Assembly (NCBI GenBank): GCA_025765595.1
Contig: JAIVFH010000188.1
Span: 1-53,833 of the forward strand
Length of the DNA stretch: 53,833 nucleotides
From: Obelidium mucronatum
Taxonomy: Eukaryota; Chytridiomycota; Chytridiomycetes; Chytridiales; Chytriomycetaceae
Direction: 5' to 3'
Shown: piece after piece, positions 32,774-42,870 of the stretch
Position numbering within the stretch: the stretch's first letter is position 1
How the letters are laid out: the number at the start of each line of letters is the position of its first letter
The notes under the pieces: model-generated
The model's input: the letters and a program-made list of their open reading frames with translations, nothing else
Told to the model about the DNA's origin: nothing
The model's database searches: none
Position numbers and translations under genes: made by a program

Positions 32774-34279
32774 AGCGTTATCAAATTCGAGACGACCTCA
32801 TCACACAGAGACTAATCTTGGGTTTCAATCGAGTTACAATATCGAAGAGATTGATGAGACTGAATCCGATGTAGTTATTGACGGAAGTTCCGATGTTCTA
32901 GTCTTTGCACATATTGGCCACGGTAGAGATTTGGAAGCAAAGAGCTCATAACGATTGCTAATGCTATTTTACCAGAAAACGATTCATCTAATGCAAACCT
33001 TGGAGATTTTAATGTGTTGAGCCCTGGGCGATTGTTTCAGAATATTCGACGCTATGTTCGCTTCGCGGCTGGTTCTTATGGAAAACTTGCCATCAATGTA
33101 CTGGATCCTTCTTCGATTTCTTTCCAAGGAGAAATTGAGCATGCCCAAAGAACTACATCTGGTGATTCTGTTTCTGGAAGTCATGCCTTCTTTTCAAGCT
33201 ACACAGGCCAACCCATGTCAACAATATACCACACAACCCATCACAACAAAAACGCTTCAAAAAACCGTTTGCTATCGAGTATTACAACAGTCCCGCGTAT
33301 TTTACCCGAGAATACGAGCCATTACAACCCTACGTTCTACATTGTTCTGGACCATCCCAACAAATCCGTTCTTCTCTGCTTGCGAGGAACTTTGACTTTG
33401 CATGATTTGCTCATAGACTTGACTTGCGACTATGCTGAGCGAGAAATCGGTGGAGTGAAGTACCTCGTCCACAGTGGGATGTTTCAAGCAGCCGAACGTG
33501 TTACTCTACCCGCTCATCAATGGGTTGCCCGAATATCCCAGCAAAACTCGGAACAGGCCCGGCATAGCACTACAGGCCTTCGAAACCCATTTAAAACGGA
33601 TCCAACTCCTCCGAAAGTATACGAGGCGATCAATGCAGGCCTCACAGCACATCCTGGATACAGTCTCATTGTTACTGGTCACTCTTTGGGTGCTGGTCTC
33701 GCTGCTCTTATCGCATTACAATGGGGAGACCCAGTGACTGGCTTAGTCAAACCAGAAACAGGGTTTCCACCAAACACTCGAATCCATGGATTCTCGTACG
33801 CGACACCAGCGATTATATCTCGAATCATTATTGATCCCGAAACCACGGATGGTATTAAAACGGGATATGCGGATGCTTTCAACTCTCTTGTGACAAACAT
33901 TGTTATTGGCGACGATTTCGTTCCCGATTTGAGTCTGGGTTCTGTCCGTGATTTGACAAACGTTGTTGGATATATGCACGGGACACCATCTTTGGCGAGT
34001 TCGCTTATTTCACAATACATTTCGAGAAATAATTCCGGTGGCCTGCAGCAGTCTGCAGCCCAGCAGCTGGACGTGGAAATACGAGGAAAGTGTTTCACGA
34101 ACCAAAAGCTATTCCCTGTTGGAAGGACATTTTGGGTATCGACCGAGAATGGAAAGGGTGGCGCCGTTCGAGAGGTACTGAAACCAGACGAAGGAAGGTT
34201 TGGAGAGTTAGTGTTTGGGCTGAGTATGTTGCGGCATCATCTGCCAACAGAATATGAAAGAGTCATTCGAGGACTGTAA
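32774..34279 (+). CDS. Diacylglycerol lipase-like (class 3) protein, 5' truncated, one frame break
   Basis: The long clean frame is 33014-34279. Upstream, from about 32774, another frame reads lipase-like sequence (IEEIDETESDVV, DVLVFAHIGHGRDLEAKS). It links to LITIANAILPEN and NVLSPGRLFQNIRRYVRFA through one missing base near 32947. The fold shows VLCLRGTLTLHDLLIDL (oxyanion region), the nucleophile elbow VTGHSLGAGLAAL, VIGDDFVPDLSLGS, and HHLPTEYE, where the catalytic His is expected. Such enzymes cleave diacylglycerol at sn-1. The N-terminal domains of full-length homologues are missing and the UNC93 fragment stands in their place. No start codon fits the extended frame well, so expression might use ATG 33014 or a fusion transcript. 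Confidence 0.75.
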
Positions 34280-35077
34280 CTCAGTTTCCAATTCAATGAA
34301 AAGAGGATTTTATCTATTCTATTAAATCATTTGTGAAGCTCTTACAAAATGAATACAAAAATAAAGCATGACAACAAAATTGCAGAAATCCCATTCAGAC
34401 TCTTTCCTGCGTTTGGATTCGCGAATGGATCAATGGTGTAGTTCGCTTTCGGCTTTGATGTTGTTGTGCTGGTCACATTTGAGGGAGCCTTTGAAATAGG
34501 GAAGTTTGCAATGGTAGTATTCCGCTTTGAAGCTGCCGGAGCTGGGTTCATTTTAAACCAAGCAGTAATATTTCCAAAATCCTGATCTCGAAAGACGCCT
34601 TGATTGAGTACTGCACGGACGCGAACGAAATAATCGGCTCCGACAGGTGCAGTCAAAGGAATATCGACAATGGCCCAGCTTTCTGATGGATCAAGCGGTA
34701 TTGGAGTAAGTGTTCCAACAAATTTATAATTGTCTAAAGAGGTATTATGAAACGGGATTAGCTACGCGACAGTTTATCCTTCTCAATGATTACGGGAACT
34801 CAACTTGAATTCTTGTATAAATCAATAACCCATCCCTGAACAGAGAAAATAACTCCAGTGCTAATAAAGGTGGTGGCCCATGTAACATTTGCCTTACAAC
34901 CTTGGCTGTTAAAACAATTAATACGGTTTCGAAAATGAATTCTTTTCAGAAATACCTCCAATTTGGCGCTGCAGATACTTGTAATTCTGGTTGTGAATGG
35001 AGGTCAGAACTCAACTGTGTTGAAATATGAACAATTGAAAAAAAAGTCTTAACGAAAATTAGGCCCACGATTTGGAT

Positions 35078-35082
35078 TAAAG
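35078..35082. repeat. Target-site duplication, left copy
   Basis: TAAAG immediately before the 5' LTR is repeated at 41373-41377 after the 3' LTR. A six-base version (TTAAAG) is also possible, because the LTR end is ambiguous by one base. Confidence 0.75.
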
Positions 35083-35605
35083 TGTTACAAGTACAAGCCC
35101 TTCCGGCTATCTCCGCTACTTTTATTCCTTCACCTTCCTCAACATTCTTTTAAATTCTCGACCAATCACAGTGGACCACTATAGCTATCTCCACTTTCTC
35201 CAATTTTCCTTATAACGTTGGCAAATTCCCCCCAATTACTGCCATCCTTCAGTAATTGAGTCGTCGCCGCCGCCGTTCATCACCGTCTATCGTTGCTCAC
35301 TACCTTGCAACGTTATCCAGGGTTAGCTACAGTTGTTTCATTCACTCATTATTATCTCAGAAGTATAGTCGTATTTATTTAAATAAAAGATCCTTCAGTA
35401 ATTGAGTCGTCGCCGCCGCCGTTCATCACCGTCTATCGTTGCTCACTACCTTGCAACGTTATCCAGGTAATTGAGTCGTCGCCGCCGCCGTTCATCACCG
35501 TCTATCGTTGCTCACTACCTTGCAACGTTATCCAGGTTACAATCAACTCCGCCTACCGACGTCATCCGTTCCGGCTGTTGCCGCAATCAATCATATCCTG
35601 TCGTT
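35083..35605 (+). repeat. 5' LTR
   Basis: Matches 40850-41372 base for base as far as I can read. It contains TATA-like CTTATAACG near 35210, three copies of a 69-bp unit and AAATAAAAG (35380-35388) as a likely poly(A) signal. The right end could be 35604. Confidence 0.9.
35252..35535 (+). repeat. Three 69-bp repeats within the 5' LTR
   Basis: Units at 35252-35320, 35398-35466 and 35467-35535 begin GTAATTGAGTCGTCGCCG and end CGTTATCCAG. The last two are exactly tandem. A further ATCCTTCA is shared to the left of units 1 and 2. Their GC-rich core differs from the A/T-rich remainder of the LTR. Confidence 0.9.
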
Positions 35606-35625
35606 GATTAAGAAGTCTTATTGAT
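35606..35625 (+). other. Candidate primer-binding region
   Basis: The sequence after the 5' LTR begins GATTAAGAAG. It does not match the usual initiator-Met primer site. GATTAAG would be complementary to an anticodon-loop stretch such as CTTAATC, so an internal tRNA fragment could prime synthesis. This is weak. Confidence 0.25.
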
Positions 35626-35690
35626 CTACCGCAACTATCGAATCTACATCCAAATCTGAACCAACTGAATCTACAATCTAATCCAACCCA

Positions 35691-38600
35691 ATGGCCATTA
35701 CGAAACTGACCCGCCTCAATGCGGCCACCCAACAACATGCCATTCTTCAGAATCTTATCCTTGCTGTCAACGCGATTGACCGCCCAAAGGACCTGACACG
35801 GCCACTGCTGGGACTCTTCAAGAATTTTGATCTTCTGATTGTCGATCACCCACCTCCATCCGCGGCCGAGTTCCCAGGCACTCGTGTGCCTGGTCAGGCC
35901 GCTGTCGCTGCCTTTGGTGCTGAAGGAGATGCGGACTTCCATCCGGGGTTCCCTGCAATAGCTGCACATCTTAACCAGGATAAACTTACAAAGCAAACGG
36001 AAAGTTGGGGCCTTCTCCAAGACAAAATCAGAGAAGAAGTTGCTAAACACCTTGACGCCGATCTTGGGAAATACTTGGTTCCTGTAATTGGCGTGCAGCA
36101 GTCCCTTTTCCAGACATGGGCGATCATCCGTCGGGAGATCAACCACAACACTGCCACTGCCGTCGACACTCTCAAAGCAAAGCTGGACAGAATGGTACAA
36201 TCCTCTGAGAGCGTACTTGCCTATGCTCTACGTGTCGGAAAGGACATCTACACCCTGAGTCTGGACGGATATCCTACCGCTGCTGAACACCTCGCTGTTC
36301 ATCAAGACTGGGGTCATCGATTTATCCTTGGTCTTCAACCAGACGTGGTCAGTCAATACAAGGAAGCCTTTGCCCGTCATTTGGTCAATGGAGTCATTCA
36401 GCCGCTCACGACCATCGAAGGAATGACGGAATACCTCCAGATGGAAGCTGCCTTTGCTAGACAAGCTGCCGCTCATCGAGGAGAAGACACTACCACTCCA
36501 GGTACCGCGTTACAAGCGTCCACCCACCCAATGCCCGCTGTTCCCATCGCTCCTGCGATTCCTGCCCCCACCTCAGCAGTTCGGACTGGAAACGGAAAAC
36601 GGACAGGAAGAGTACCCCCTGCCGCTGCATTCAGTGCTTCTGCCGCTCCTACTGATTCAGGCTCCCCTCCAAACGAAGTATTCATCAAACAGCTTCCAAT
36701 GGAAGTGCCTGTCTCTGACGCAGTTCTGAAGGAGGCAATGGACCGCTTTGGACCTACCTCTCGAGTTCATGCGGGGACCGGGCGTGTTGCGGGTCTGGGA
36801 TGGGCGACTTTCGACTCTCCTGAACATGCTGCCAACGCAATTGCGTGCAAGAACATGTCCCTTGGCAAGCGTGGACCTGACGGAAAGCCTGTCGCAATTG
36901 TTATTGCAAAATCCAACAAACCTGCCGCTGGGCAAGGACAAGCTTTTGCTGCAACGGGTGATATTGTTGGATATGGTGTTCAGTTTATCCCAATAAATGC
37001 TGCTCCACAATACTCTCTCTTATCATCCACGGACAGCGTAACCGTTAACGTTGACTCTGCTGCCACGGGTAGTCTGGGAAATCATCCATCTTTTATGCAG
37101 ACGCCAAGAGCAGCCACTGTCTACCGCGGGATTGGCGGACAAGCTATCACAGGCTCTGGATTTGAAGGGGCTATTACTGGCTGCACAAGTATCAGTCAGC
37201 CGTACACCACCCCACCCTTTGAACATACGCCAACGGCCAGCCACAATCTACTCAGTGTTAATGATATTCTCACGAAGAACAATCACAGCGTACTGTTTAA
37301 TCGCTCAGACATGTCTGTAAATATTGGACACTTTCCACCCAACCAAGACCACACTATACTGGCTAAGGGATTTCATGACCGAGGGCTGTTCCCCATTGTG
37401 ATACAAAGAGCCGTTGCGGCTACACTTGATTCTCCACCACCATCAACTGAGAGCTACGGACTAGCAGTGGACAACCGGAACCCCAGTTACACCACAAAAG
37501 TCAGCAAATGGCACGGCCGCACTCACATAGGTGACTCCCAACTGGAGCGAAGCTACCGATTGAAAGCCGTAGATGGTCTAGACCTCGATCCATCGGAATT
37601 CTCAGACCTACCATGTCATTGTTCTGCATGCTATCAAGCAAAAATGCACCGCCTCCCTCATCCACGATCACACGGCGCTCGGTTTGAGCCAAGTAATCTT
37701 CTCCAAGTTGTAACCGTGGATCTCATTGTGTTCTCCAAGAATAATGCCTCCCTTGGAGGAAACAAATACTGGATATCCTTCACTATCCCAAATGCCTTGG
37801 GATACCGCTTTGGATTTGGAGTTGATGGAAAGTTCAAGACTGCCAAACATCTAAAGTGGGCCCAGCAGTGGCTTGAGAGGACCACCAGCCAAAAGGTGAA
37901 ATCCTGGTTTCTGGATAAGGGAGGAGAGAATCATCCTCGATGGTTCCTTGACACATGTGAAGAAGAGGGCATCTCGTTCATCAACTCAGGAACTGAAGAG
38001 CACCAGTCAATGGGTCTGGAGGAGGGATGGCATCGAATTGCTATGGACCGTCATCGTGCACTTCAGATTGCTGCCAATGCTCCAACGAACCTCTGGGTTG
38101 ACGGTCTCAACTATCAATGCGAGATCTACAACTCCTTCCTACACAAGAATGATACAATCACTCCTCACCAAGCCTTGCACAACCGCAAGCCAACAGTCAG
38201 GGATATGCGTACTATGTTCTGTCTCGCCTTCATACGGGTACTACCAAAGAATCAGTTAGAGGGAAAGTCCAGTCCACGGTCAATTGCTGGGAGATACATC
38301 GGACACTCCAACTATCCTTGGCAACAAAAGCGCGAAACACCAGGGTATCGCATTCTCACCATCGATGATGACCCCCACTCGATCCTTGTTGGCCGCGATG
38401 TGGCATTCATCGAAGATCAATTCAATCTCGACGATATCCAGCCGTTACTTAAACCGATCCGAACAATCTCATGGTCCGACTACCGAGATGACATGGGTCT
38501 TGCCCATGACACGGAAGAAATCACGGCACGACTGCGCTCGCGCGTCGATTGGGATGAACTGTGCAATGATGTGGAGTCAAGCAGTCTGGACTTTGGTGAC

Positions 38601-40835
38601 AGCAGTGACAGCACTCCAACAGCAAGTGATGCCTCCCCAACACCCTCTCTAACAGACGCGTCGCATGCTGCACCACCATCTTCAACAACGAGTGCTTCAA
38701 CCCAACCCCCTGCACCGGAGTTCTCATCAGACGCGGGAGCGTCTGTTCCAGGAAGAATCTCCTCCGGTCGAGGACTGAACCAGGAACTACCAGCTCCGGA
38801 TCTACTCAGTGATTCAGATGATGAATCGGATTACGAGGCTCCCACAACCCCCACGCCTTCTCCAAGAGCTCCGCGAGCGACCAGGTCCAACACCACTCTC
38901 CCAGCTTTCAGTCGATCCCTTGGAAACGACGGTTTCGAAGACCTCAACGTTGCAGAACTTGCGGACTCTACCAACACTCGCCGAACTAAAGCAGAGCGCG
39001 GCGCGGCACACTACGCTTCAAGCTCTCGAGCTAAAGCTCGCCACCATCCAAAATCACCGGCATTCCAACCACACGATGGATTGGCAGCCTTTGTAACTCC
39101 CATAGAGTTGCAGGAAGGATTTGCGGGTTTTGCATCTTGTGCCCAAGCGCTACTACTGCAAGAGGAAGACTGTGAAGACATCTACCTCGATGAAGAGAAG
39201 TTTATGACCGCAATTGGACAACGCTACGGTCTGGCACTCTCAGCCCTGAACGGACCTCGCATATCAGAAGGGCTCAAGGATGAACGCTGGCGGGTAGCAA
39301 TCAACAAGGAGCTATCCACTTTCTGGGGTCTCAAGGTCTGGAAATTGGTGTGGCTACCTGCAGGAGAACGTACTCTGGGTACCATCTGGGTTCTGAAAGT
39401 GAAGAAGAATGACATAACAGGGGAAACCCAATACAAAGCCAGACTCTGCATGGATGGACGCAACCAGATCTACGGAACCGACTATGTACAGACACACGCA
39501 TCCACGCCACACATGAATTCTTTGAAGGCCTTGGTAGCTGTGGTGACGGAGCGAGGACAAGTCACGCGCCAATGCGACGCTAAGGCGGCCCACCTGACCA
39601 CTGAGCGTGATCGAGTCATGTATGTCAAGATACCTGTTGGTATGGAGGTTGCAGCGGAAGATCGAGGTAAAGTTCTGGAACTACTCCGGACAATGTACGG
39701 ACAGAAACAAGCTCCCCTCATGTGGGAACGCAACCGCGACGCTGGGCTGGAATCCATCGGAATGACACGCTGCCCACATGAACCGCTACTCTTCAAGAAA
39801 GAAGTTGTCAAGAATGGGATCACTCACCTCATCTTCTGTCTGGTCTGGGCAGACGATTTCTTCTTCTCAGCAGATCTGGAAGTTGAATCGGAACTTGACG
39901 CAATGATCACTGAATTGGGAAAGCGTTTCGAGCTCACGGTGAAGCCATGTGTTGACCAGTTCATCAGCATCATGTTCCAGTTCAAGAAGGGCGCCACTTC
40001 TATGAGCCAAGCCGCATACCAGGAATCCATTCTTCAAGAGTTCCTCGAAAATCCAACTGGAGAGCGGCGAACAGCATGGAGAAAGGCTGATGATACTGAC
40101 TTTGACTCCGTGGTAGACCCCACTCCTGACGATCTCGGCTTCATGAAGGACCGCAACTACTACAGGTTGGTTGGACTTCTCCAGTTCCTAACAATCACTA
40201 GGCCTACCATCCAACAAGCAGTCGGAAAACTAGCGCGACACACTCTGCGAACGCGTCGCGTCCACTGGATGCGAGCGCAGGAACTTCTGGAGTACCTCAA
40301 CGGCACTCGAAACCATGGACTCATCTTCCGAAAATCCGATTCTCCTACAGAATTCACCCTTGAAGGCTTCAGTGATGCAGACTGGGCTGGCGACGCTGAC
40401 ACTAGACGATCCACTACTGGTGCTGTTGTCCGTCTGGGAAAGTCAGCTGTTCTAAGCTTCAGCAAGCGTCAACCCATCGTCGCAGACTCGACTGTATCAG
40501 CCGAAGTAATTGCTGCGTGCTCTTTGGCAAAAGAGGTAGTTTGGGTTCGAAACTTACTTATCTGGTTCGGGTACCCGCAGATTGGACCCTCGCGCATCTG
40601 GTGCGACAATCAAGGAACTGTATTTAATGTGGAGGAAGGAGCGCTGCGCCATAAGACCAAGCACATGGACGTCAAGTACATGTTTCTACGGGACTTGGTC
40701 CGCCAGAAGCTAGTCTCGATAGCCCACCTACCGGACGTAAAGATGATTGCCGATGTACTCACTAAGGGTCTTGGCTGGATAAAATTCGAATTTTGCCGCG
40801 ATGCCTTCGGTGAAGTTGATGTCTCTACCCTGTAA
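35691..40835 (+). CDS. Copia Gag-Pol polyprotein with an RRM in Gag
   Basis: 1,714 aa in one frame, no shift between Gag and Pol. Residues about 170-265 resemble the retrotransposon Gag helix domain. Residues about 328-407 form an RNA-recognition motif: RNP2 VFIKQL, RNP1 GLGWATFD. No CCHC zinc knuckle is seen. Then protease (VDSAATGS), the His/Cys integrase finger (WHGRTH ... CHCSAC), and integrase core D, D, E (VTVDLIV, FLDKGGEN, GLEEGWHR). The reverse transcriptase has CDAKAAH, YGQKQAPLMWE and a WADD active site where YVDD is usual. RNase H shows FSDADWAGD, STVSAEVIA and WCDNQG. A Ser/Pro-rich region (about 970-1130) links integrase and RT. It is preserved end to end, so it may be active. 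Confidence 0.93.
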   Translation: MAITKLTRLNAATQQHAILQNLILAVNAIDRPKDLTRPLLGLFKNFDLLIVDHPPPSAAEFPGTRVPGQAAVAAFGAEGDADFHPGFPAIAAHLNQDKLTKQTESWGLLQDKIREEVAKHLDADLGKYLVPVIGVQQSLFQTWAIIRREINHNTATAVDTLKAKLDRMVQSSESVLAYALRVGKDIYTLSLDGYPTAAEHLAVHQDWGHRFILGLQPDVVSQYKEAFARHLVNGVIQPLTTIEGMTEYLQMEAAFARQAAAHRGEDTTTPGTALQASTHPMPAVPIAPAIPAPTSAVRTGNGKRTGRVPPAAAFSASAAPTDSGSPPNEVFIKQLPMEVPVSDAVLKEAMDRFGPTSRVHAGTGRVAGLGWATFDSPEHAANAIACKNMSLGKRGPDGKPVAIVIAKSNKPAAGQGQAFAATGDIVGYGVQFIPINAAPQYSLLSSTDSVTVNVDSAATGSLGNHPSFMQTPRAATVYRGIGGQAITGSGFEGAITGCTSISQPYTTPPFEHTPTASHNLLSVNDILTKNNHSVLFNRSDMSVNIGHFPPNQDHTILAKGFHDRGLFPIVIQRAVAATLDSPPPSTESYGLAVDNRNPSYTTKVSKWHGRTHIGDSQLERSYRLKAVDGLDLDPSEFSDLPCHCSACYQAKMHRLPHPRSHGARFEPSNLLQVVTVDLIVFSKNNASLGGNKYWISFTIPNALGYRFGFGVDGKFKTAKHLKWAQQWLERTTSQKVKSWFLDKGGENHPRWFLDTCEEEGISFINSGTEEHQSMGLEEGWHRIAMDRHRALQIAANAPTNLWVDGLNYQCEIYNSFLHKNDTITPHQALHNRKPTVRDMRTMFCLAFIRVLPKNQLEGKSSPRSIAGRYIGHSNYPWQQKRETPGYRILTIDDDPHSILVGRDVAFIEDQFNLDDIQPLLKPIRTISWSDYRDDMGLAHDTEEITARLRSRVDWDELCNDVESSSLDFGDSSDSTPTASDASPTPSLTDASHAAPPSSTTSASTQPPAPEFSSDAGASVPGRISSGRGLNQELPAPDLLSDSDDESDYEAPTTPTPSPRAPRATRSNTTLPAFSRSLGNDGFEDLNVAELADSTNTRRTKAERGAAHYASSSRAKARHHPKSPAFQPHDGLAAFVTPIELQEGFAGFASCAQALLLQEEDCEDIYLDEEKFMTAIGQRYGLALSALNGPRISEGLKDERWRVAINKELSTFWGLKVWKLVWLPAGERTLGTIWVLKVKKNDITGETQYKARLCMDGRNQIYGTDYVQTHASTPHMNSLKALVAVVTERGQVTRQCDAKAAHLTTERDRVMYVKIPVGMEVAAEDRGKVLELLRTMYGQKQAPLMWERNRDAGLESIGMTRCPHEPLLFKKEVVKNGITHLIFCLVWADDFFFSADLEVESELDAMITELGKRFELTVKPCVDQFISIMFQFKKGATSMSQAAYQESILQEFLENPTGERRTAWRKADDTDFDSVVDPTPDDLGFMKDRNYYRLVGLLQFLTITRPTIQQAVGKLARHTLRTRRVHWMRAQELLEYLNGTRNHGLIFRKSDSPTEFTLEGFSDADWAGDADTRRSTTGAVVRLGKSAVLSFSKRQPIVADSTVSAEVIAACSLAKEVVWVRNLLIWFGYPQIGPSRIWCDNQGTVFNVEEGALRHKTKHMDVKYMFLRDLVRQKLVSIAHLPDVKMIADVLTKGLGWIKFEFCRDAFGEVDVSTL

Positions 40836-40849
40836 GGTCTTGGGGGGTG
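40836..40849 (+). other. Polypurine tract
   Basis: GGTCTTGGGGGGTG lies between the Gag-Pol stop and the 3' LTR, in the position of the plus-strand primer. Confidence 0.7.
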
Positions 40850-41372
40850 TGTTACAAGTACAAGCCCTTCCGGCTATCTCCGCTACTTTTATTCCTTCAC
40901 CTTCCTCAACATTCTTTTAAATTCTCGACCAATCACAGTGGACCACTATAGCTATCTCCACTTTCTCCAATTTTCCTTATAACGTTGGCAAATTCCCCCC
41001 AATTACTGCCATCCTTCAGTAATTGAGTCGTCGCCGCCGCCGTTCATCACCGTCTATCGTTGCTCACTACCTTGCAACGTTATCCAGGGTTAGCTACAGT
41101 TGTTTCATTCACTCATTATTATCTCAGAAGTATAGTCGTATTTATTTAAATAAAAGATCCTTCAGTAATTGAGTCGTCGCCGCCGCCGTTCATCACCGTC
41201 TATCGTTGCTCACTACCTTGCAACGTTATCCAGGTAATTGAGTCGTCGCCGCCGCCGTTCATCACCGTCTATCGTTGCTCACTACCTTGCAACGTTATCC
41301 AGGTTACAATCAACTCCGCCTACCGACGTCATCCGTTCCGGCTGTTGCCGCAATCAATCATATCCTGTCGTT
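40850..41372 (+). repeat. 3' LTR
   Basis: Offset from the 5' copy by exactly 5,767 bases. It begins right after the G-rich tract and ends at the KNH exon. Confidence 0.9.
41019..41302 (+). repeat. Three 69-bp repeats within the 3' LTR
   Basis: Same three units as in the 5' LTR, at 41019-41087, 41165-41233 and 41234-41302. Confidence 0.9.
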
Positions 41373-41377
41373 TAAAG
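41373..41377. repeat. Target-site duplication, right copy
   Basis: TAAAG matching 35078-35082. Five bases is the usual integration footprint of Ty1/copia elements. Confidence 0.75.
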
Positions 41378-42870
41378 ACATTAAATACGGAGCTAATCTG
41401 ACTGATTGGATCTACTTCTGCCATTTTTTTAAGCCCGTCGGTATCATAGCCCCAGACCCTCACGAAATACAACCCAGAAGGAATATCTTCATCGATATTC
41501 CATTTATAAGTCGTGGCCTTCAAATCGCTTTTAAGTCTCTTGCCCATGTACATTGAACTCCTATCTCCACCAGAATATAAGTCAATGTTCCATGAAGGAA
41601 CCAAAGGCTTAGGAATTGTGTATTTCCAAGTGAAAGTGATGTTATTGTTTATAAAAACAGAAGTTATTGCCGTCGTTTTTACTGGAGTAGTTTGGGGTGG
41701 TGTGGTGATGTTGATTTGGAGGTTAAAATTCGATATGACAGCAGACGGAAACATTGTAAATCTGTTTATCGATAAGCATAAAGATCAGAAGATCATAGTT
41801 TTGAAAACTTGATGCTAACATGATAGTAGGCAGTGAGAATCCAAGAAAGGGCGATCCGATTGCTCCGATTGATTTTGGAGAAGCGAATGGCCCATCATTA
41901 GGAATTAAACGGGCGTAAAAGTTCTGCAAAAATCAAATAAAAAGTTTTAACTCAGTTTGATTCAATTGTTAGTGAAGACTGTCGTCAAACCAAAGAAAAA
42001 TCAAGTGGGATGGGAACACTTAAGGACAGTGTCGTGGCGACTCCGCCCTTCATCGCCTCAGTGATTGGGATACTAGAATTAACAATTAAAATCTTGTCCA
42101 TCGTTTCGCCTGTAGCTTCAAGACGCATGCTATGGGAACATATCGTGAGCGGAGTTTCTCCTAAGCGAAAGTGTATTACGTGGTTGCAGTTGAAAAAGGC
42201 TCTCCAAGAATAAAGTTCAACAAAGTCGTTCGTCCAGAAACCCATGAATCGCTATATGCTGGATGGTTCCACTTGCCTATAAGTCAAAAGAAGAGTGAGT
42301 TCGAATCATCCAACAATGGAAACTGAGGTCACCAGAATAAGGATTCACGATTGGAAAATAAGAGGAATCTGGCAAATAAAACATTGATCCAGTGGTTTTA
42401 TCAAGTCCATATATCCTGACAAAGTACAGTGGTCCGGTCCCGACATTTACCGGAATTGTGACTGGGATTGTTCCTGAATACACGTTAAGCGGCTCCAATG
42501 CTTGAGACGGATCGATTCGTGCAAGTTTAGTTATAAAGTGTTCTCCTTTCTAAACCGATTCAGAATTATGAGCTCATTTTTTTCTGCATCTCACCGCCAT
42601 CAAGTACAGATCCACAGTTATAGTTCCCCATTGAACGCCTGCCTTGGGGGCAGTCATGAATCGGAATACGTAAGATTGACCAAGAGTGAGAGGTTGATTG
42701 GTAGTTGGAAAAGTGATTCCATTGCCAGCCGCATCAAAGTTTCTTTCTCCCAGGGACACAATCTGCGCAGCATCGTTTTCTGTGTCGATAGGATCGGGAA
42801 ATAGTAGGATTCCAGCTACTTGAGATGTCAATAGTCCCAGGATGGTGATTGATAGCCATGTTGGTCTCAT

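Larger units (their letters stand above)
35083..41372 (+). mobile_element. Complete Ty1/copia-type LTR retrotransposon
   Basis: 6,290 bp bounded by two 523-bp direct LTRs of exactly equal length; no difference was seen on reading. It has a single 1,714-codon Gag-Pol frame with the order Gag, protease, integrase, reverse transcriptase, RNase H, which defines the copia superfamily. A polypurine tract precedes the 3' LTR and a TSD flanks the element. Identical LTRs and an intact frame mean recent, possibly still active, insertion. The LTR starts TGTTAC but does not end in CA. It lies antisense to the host KNH gene. Confidence 0.95.
34342..42870 (-). pseudogene. Kre9/KNH-repeat GPI-anchored wall protein gene, interrupted by a copia retrotransposon
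   Basis: Signal peptide at 42870 (SITILGLLTSQVAG). Four KNH-like beta-sandwich repeats follow, with hallmark strands such as PLYFVRIYGLD, NFYARLIPND, LYFVRVWGYD and DYFVRVRAVL. A Ser/Thr-rich stalk and a GPI tail (SLNGISAILLSCFIFVFIL) end it at 34342. Clear exons include 42870-42595, 42549 to about 42310, 41754 to 41373, 35082-35055, 34915-34805 and 34733-34342; the middle has unresolved frame changes. The element (35083-41372) sits in an exon between repeats 3 and 4. Removing it and one target copy restores VFNVFNPNRGPNF and then a GTTAAG donor. KNH proteins act in beta-1,6-glucan assembly and wall structure. With the element the exon reads from the LTR into a stop after about 12 codons, so this allele should be disrupted. 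Confidence 0.75.

Noticed and set aside
35252..35535. CRISPR-like repeat array
   Set aside because: Repeats are 69 bp, tandem or irregularly spaced, and part of a eukaryotic LTR; no spacers or cas genes.
35562..36200. Minus-strand frame over the start of Gag-Pol
   Set aside because: Antisense shadow of the retrotransposon polyprotein.
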